Source: Pedobacter sp. ASV12 (lineage in GTDB: Bacteria; Bacteroidota; Bacteroidia; Sphingobacteriales; Sphingobacteriaceae). From it: a DNA stretch of 64,000 nucleotides. Shown one piece after another: positions 61,548 through 64,000 of the stretch (position 1 is the stretch's first letter; each line of letters begins with the position of its first letter). The position numbers and the translations under genes were made by a program. Below the pieces are notes generated by a model. That model saw only the letters and a list, made by a program, of their open reading frames with translations, ran no database searches and was not told where the DNA came from. The stretch is taken from positions 1 to 64,000 of the forward strand of contig NZ_JAELUC010000002.1 of assembly GCF_016429155.1 (NCBI RefSeq). Reading direction: 5' to 3'.

Positions 61548-61607
61548 GTTTTATAGGAATGCAGGATTGTTTCATGAAAGAAAAACCTGGATTCTCATTG
61601 CCTGTAG

Positions 61608-61656
61608 CTTTCAACTTTCAACTTTTAACTTTCAACTTTCCGCCTTCTGCCTTCTG
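61608..61656. repeat. 7-base tandem repeat
   Basis: Seven heptamers: three CTTTCAA and one CTTTTAA, then CTTTCCG, then CCTTCTG twice. Located 108 bases after the aminotransferase stop codon. Confidence 0.75.
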
Positions 61657-61767
61657 GCCTGTTGTCTTTCCCTGTTTCCATCGTATATTTTACCTGATTA
61701 AATTACAGTTAGCCAAGCATTCTTCGTAAAATTTTAGTATTATTGGTTACACACAAAATGAACCGAT

Positions 61768-62517
61768 ATGAAAAAATTACTCATCATCGTGATGGCTTGC
61801 TATGGCCTGAACGCTCGTTCGCAAGTGAACGAAAGCAAAAACTACCTGTACCTCTATTCCGATTCTACAATTCATGCACAAAAAGTCCGCTTGCGGCCTA
61901 ATTTTTTAGGCTCTTGGGTATTAAGTGCCGATTCGAGAAGCGTGCCGCTGGGGCAGGTCAAATTCTTCAACAACGAAAGGGGTTTCTTTGCCAATACCCG
62001 ACAGCTCAACTTTTTTGGCGAAGCATCGTTTGCCGAGAGGATCATCGAAGGAAAAATCAACCTGTATCAGCAGATTGTTTACCAAGATATACCCTACGAT
62101 GGGGTTGATTATCGATTTAGTGGCTATAGACGCGAGCCGGTAAGCAGGCGTATGTTCTACAACAAAGGCTTTGCTGATTTGAAAAGGGTTAATTACGCCA
62201 ACCTCAGCACCGATATGGCCGACAATCCGCAGAGTTTGGATCTGCTCAAAAGCTACAGGAAAAGCATGACTACAGGCACGGTGATGTACGTGGCCGCCGG
62301 CGCGGCCATTCTTGCGGGCGTGGTTACTTTGGTTTCTGGCGATCCCTTTAAGCAAAACGGCAGCACCTACAGGGGCATGCCAACCTATAAAGACCGCAAC
62401 TATACCCCAAGCTTTGTCTTGCTGGGGCTTGGTACGGGTTTAAGCGTGGGAGGCTTTCTGATCCAACGGTCGGGTGCTAGAAACATGGAAAGAGCTATCG
62501 ACAATTATAACCGGTAG
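61768..62517 (+). CDS. Secreted or membrane-anchored protein of unknown function
   Basis: 249 residues. Signal peptide (MKKLLIIVMACYGLNARSQ), a beta-rich middle part (YLYLYSDSTIHAQKVRL, VKFFNNERGFFANTRQL) and two hydrophobic stretches near 172-190 and 214-230 that may be membrane segments. I do not recognise a family. Neighbours give no hint. Confidence 0.7.
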   Translation: MKKLLIIVMACYGLNARSQVNESKNYLYLYSDSTIHAQKVRLRPNFLGSWVLSADSRSVPLGQVKFFNNERGFFANTRQLNFFGEASFAERIIEGKINLYQQIVYQDIPYDGVDYRFSGYRREPVSRRMFYNKGFADLKRVNYANLSTDMADNPQSLDLLKSYRKSMTTGTVMYVAAGAAILAGVVTLVSGDPFKQNGSTYRGMPTYKDRNYTPSFVLLGLGTGLSVGGFLIQRSGARNMERAIDNYNR

Positions 62518-62562
62518 TTTTTGGATCACAGGCAGTGTCGTTTCGGCCTGCCTGTTTTAAAT

Positions 62563-63471
62563 TTACAGGCGCATGCCTCGTAAAAATTCTTCGATCAGCA
62601 TGCGCTTTTTACCCTCGTATTGTATATCGGTTACCTTTAAAAAACCGTCTTTGGCGGCAAATTTCAAGAAGGTTTTGCCATCTGTTAAAAAAGCGCCAGC
62701 AGAAATTCCGGGCTCTTTTTCTTCCAAAACGGCACCGAATATTTTCAAAGCCTTATCATTAAAAGTGGTAAAGGCGGTAGGGTAAGGGCTTAAGCCTCTA
62801 ATGTGGTTGTAAACCGTTTGGCTAGGTTGGTTCCAATCGATCTTGCAAAACTCCTTGAAAATTTTTGGTGCCATTTTAAGTTCGTCGCTTGCTGGCTGCG
62901 GTACCTCGTTATAATCGTTGGCTTCGATGGCTTTTACGGTCCTCACCAATAAATGGGCACCCAAATCCATCAGCTTGTCGTGCAATGAACCTGCGCTTTC
63001 GTCGTCGGTAATGGCCACAGAATCAGAAAAGATGATGTCGCCGGTGTCAATTTCATGTTTTAAGAAAAAGGTAGTTACGCCACTTTCCTTTTCGCCATTA
63101 ATAATAACATGGTTAATTGGGGCTGCGCCACGGTATTGGGGCAACAGAGAGGCGTGCAGGTTAATAGTACCCTTGGGTGGCATGTTCCAAACCACTTCGG
63201 GCAACATCCTGAAGGCAACCACCACTTGCAGATCGGCTTTAAAGGCCTTCAGGTCTTCGATAAATGCAGGGTCTTTGAGTTTCAGGGGTTGCAAAACAGG
63301 AATACCTTTTGCTACCGCATATTTTTTTACAGCACTTTCACTTAGTTTTTGTCCGCGCCCGGCAGGTTTGTCTGCGGCGGTTACTACGGCAACAACATCG
63401 AACTCGGCCTGCAACAGGGCATCTAAAGAAGCAACGGCAAAATCGGGCGTACCCATAAAAACTATTTTCAT
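62563..63471 (-). CDS. fmt: Methionyl-tRNA formyltransferase
   Basis: Formylates initiator Met-tRNA. 302 residues from ATG 63471 (MKIVFMGTPDFAVASLDALL, the family N-terminus); the upstream in-frame extension is rejected. Folate-binding motif NLHASLLPQYRGAAP and the C-terminal tRNA-binding domain from about 205 are present. Divergent from the topoisomerase gene. Confidence 0.96.
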   Translation of the reverse strand: MKIVFMGTPDFAVASLDALLQAEFDVVAVVTAADKPAGRGQKLSESAVKKYAVAKGIPVLQPLKLKDPAFIEDLKAFKADLQVVVAFRMLPEVVWNMPPKGTINLHASLLPQYRGAAPINHVIINGEKESGVTTFFLKHEIDTGDIIFSDSVAITDDESAGSLHDKLMDLGAHLLVRTVKAIEANDYNEVPQPASDELKMAPKIFKEFCKIDWNQPSQTVYNHIRGLSPYPTAFTTFNDKALKIFGAVLEEKEPGISAGAFLTDGKTFLKFAAKDGFLKVTDIQYEGKKRMLIEEFLRGMRL

Positions 63472-63518
63472 CAGAATGTTGTTTATTCTCAGCAACCGAA
63501 AATCGGGGCTGTTCCATA

Positions 63519-63526
63519 CAAAAATA
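63519..63526 (-). promoter_or_regulatory. Candidate fmt -7 element
   Basis: Minus strand TATTTTTG matches TAnnTTTG, 48 bases before the fmt ATG. The nearest TTTG is only 13 bases upstream of it. Confidence 0.35.
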
Positions 63527-63557
63527 ACTAAAATTCGTTCAAATTTATCTTGTTTCC

Positions 63558-64000
63558 ATGGTTTCAACCGAAGAAGTACTCAGTTCAAGCAGTTTGGTTT
63601 ATGTTAACCCGGCTATGCCTGGGTTTTGCAGGAAGGGAAAGCCAGGTCATTTTTACTATGAAGATACCCAAGGCAAACGGCTACAAAACGAGGCCGATTT
63701 GGCAAGAATCCAAAAACTGGTATTGCCACCAGCGTGGACCAACGTTTGGATTTCGCCCAAAAAGAATGGCTATTTACAGGCTGTGGGTTTGGATGCGGCC
63801 GGACGCAAGCAATACCGCTATCATCCCGACTGGACCAGCAGAAAATCAGATCATAAGTACTTCAGGCTGCTTGAATTTGGCAAGTCTTTGCCCAAGGCCC
63901 GTAAGCAGGTGTCCAAAGACTTGAGCAGAAAAGACTTCGACCAAAGAAAGGTATTGGCCATCTGTATTCGTGTCATCGAAAAAACACTGATCAGGATCGG
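63558..64000 (+). CDS. DNA topoisomerase IB, N-terminal part, cut by the window edge
   Basis: Open from ATG 63558 to the last base (147 codons) with no stop. It matches the bacterial type IB topoisomerase N-terminal domain: GFCRKGKPGHFYY, RIQKLVLPPAWTNVWISP, NGYLQAVGLDAAGRKQYRYH and FGKSLPKARKQV. The catalytic core and Tyr nucleophile would lie beyond the window. It relaxes supercoils through a 3'-phosphotyrosine link. Confidence 0.9.
   Translation, partial: MVSTEEVLSSSSLVYVNPAMPGFCRKGKPGHFYYEDTQGKRLQNEADLARIQKLVLPPAWTNVWISPKKNGYLQAVGLDAAGRKQYRYHPDWTSRKSDHKYFRLLEFGKSLPKARKQVSKDLSRKDFDQRKVLAICIRVIEKTLIRI

Noticed and set aside
61529..61729. 66-codon frame behind the aminotransferase
   Set aside because: Made largely of heptamer repeats; no start signal or homology.
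62918..63607. 229-codon plus-strand frame opposite fmt
   Set aside because: Antisense to fmt and overlapping the true topoisomerase start in another frame.

Overview
The window reads as one end of a draft-genome contig from a Bacteroidota bacterium, most likely a Pedobacter-like member of the Sphingobacteriaceae. Support: three SusC/SusD pairs, many DUF families typical of Bacteroidota (DUF4294, DUF4783, DUF5007/5008, DUF4983), bacillithiol gene bshB1, lipoprotein signals of the form S-C-K-K, the near absence of Shine-Dalgarno sites, and promoters matching the Bacteroidota sigma-A pattern TTTG-N17..23-TAnnTTTG. The first 77 bases are not genomic: a 52-base C run followed by a perfect Nextera transposon-end sequence. 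True sequence starts at base 78, inside rpsA. The right edge cuts a topoisomerase IB gene.

Left part (78-25,400) is mainly housekeeping: rpsA, TPM-domain protein, DUF1080 protein and cmk on minus; arfB and a MACPF lipoprotein on plus; lon coupled to an LpxR-type lipid A deacylase on minus; a TPR protein; gpmI with a lipoprotein; then DUF4783-nadC-plsY and an M48 lipoprotein on plus; pabB; an alpha/beta hydrolase; relA/spoT, fur and purA on minus; DUF4294 and glutathione peroxidase on plus.

The middle (25,400-52,100) holds bshB1, an orphan SusC/SusD pair on minus (26,192-30,578), an acyl-CoA dehydrogenase, and a 19-kb run of eleven plus-strand genes (33,020-52,014). That run comprises SusC-SusD-fasciclin-DUF5007, then SusC-SusD-fasciclin-DUF5008 propeller, then a phosphatase-fold/LamG protein, an M60 metallopeptidase with a discoidin domain, and a second phosphatase-fold/LamG protein. 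It has no sugar hydrolase; the only intact-looking hydrolase is the M60 peptidase, so I infer a surface system for capture and uptake of a glycoprotein or peptide-bearing polymer. It is preceded by a 929-base regulatory region with two copies of a LacI-type operator, each overlapping the -33 element of a candidate promoter, then a 28-codon leader ORF and a hairpin before the first susC. This is the most interesting part of the window.

The right part (52,100-64,000) has lysine 6-aminotransferase, a LytTR/LytS-type two-component pair divergent from an S41 peptidase, a PLP-dependent D-cysteine desulfhydrase-like protein, an outer-membrane protein, an rluD-like pseudouridine synthase next to a pabC-like aminotransferase, an unknown protein, fmt and topoisomerase IB. 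No tRNA, rRNA, CRISPR array, phage or insertion sequence was seen. A second theme is a family of degenerate tandem repeats with a 7- or 8-base period in gaps, usually just after stop codons.
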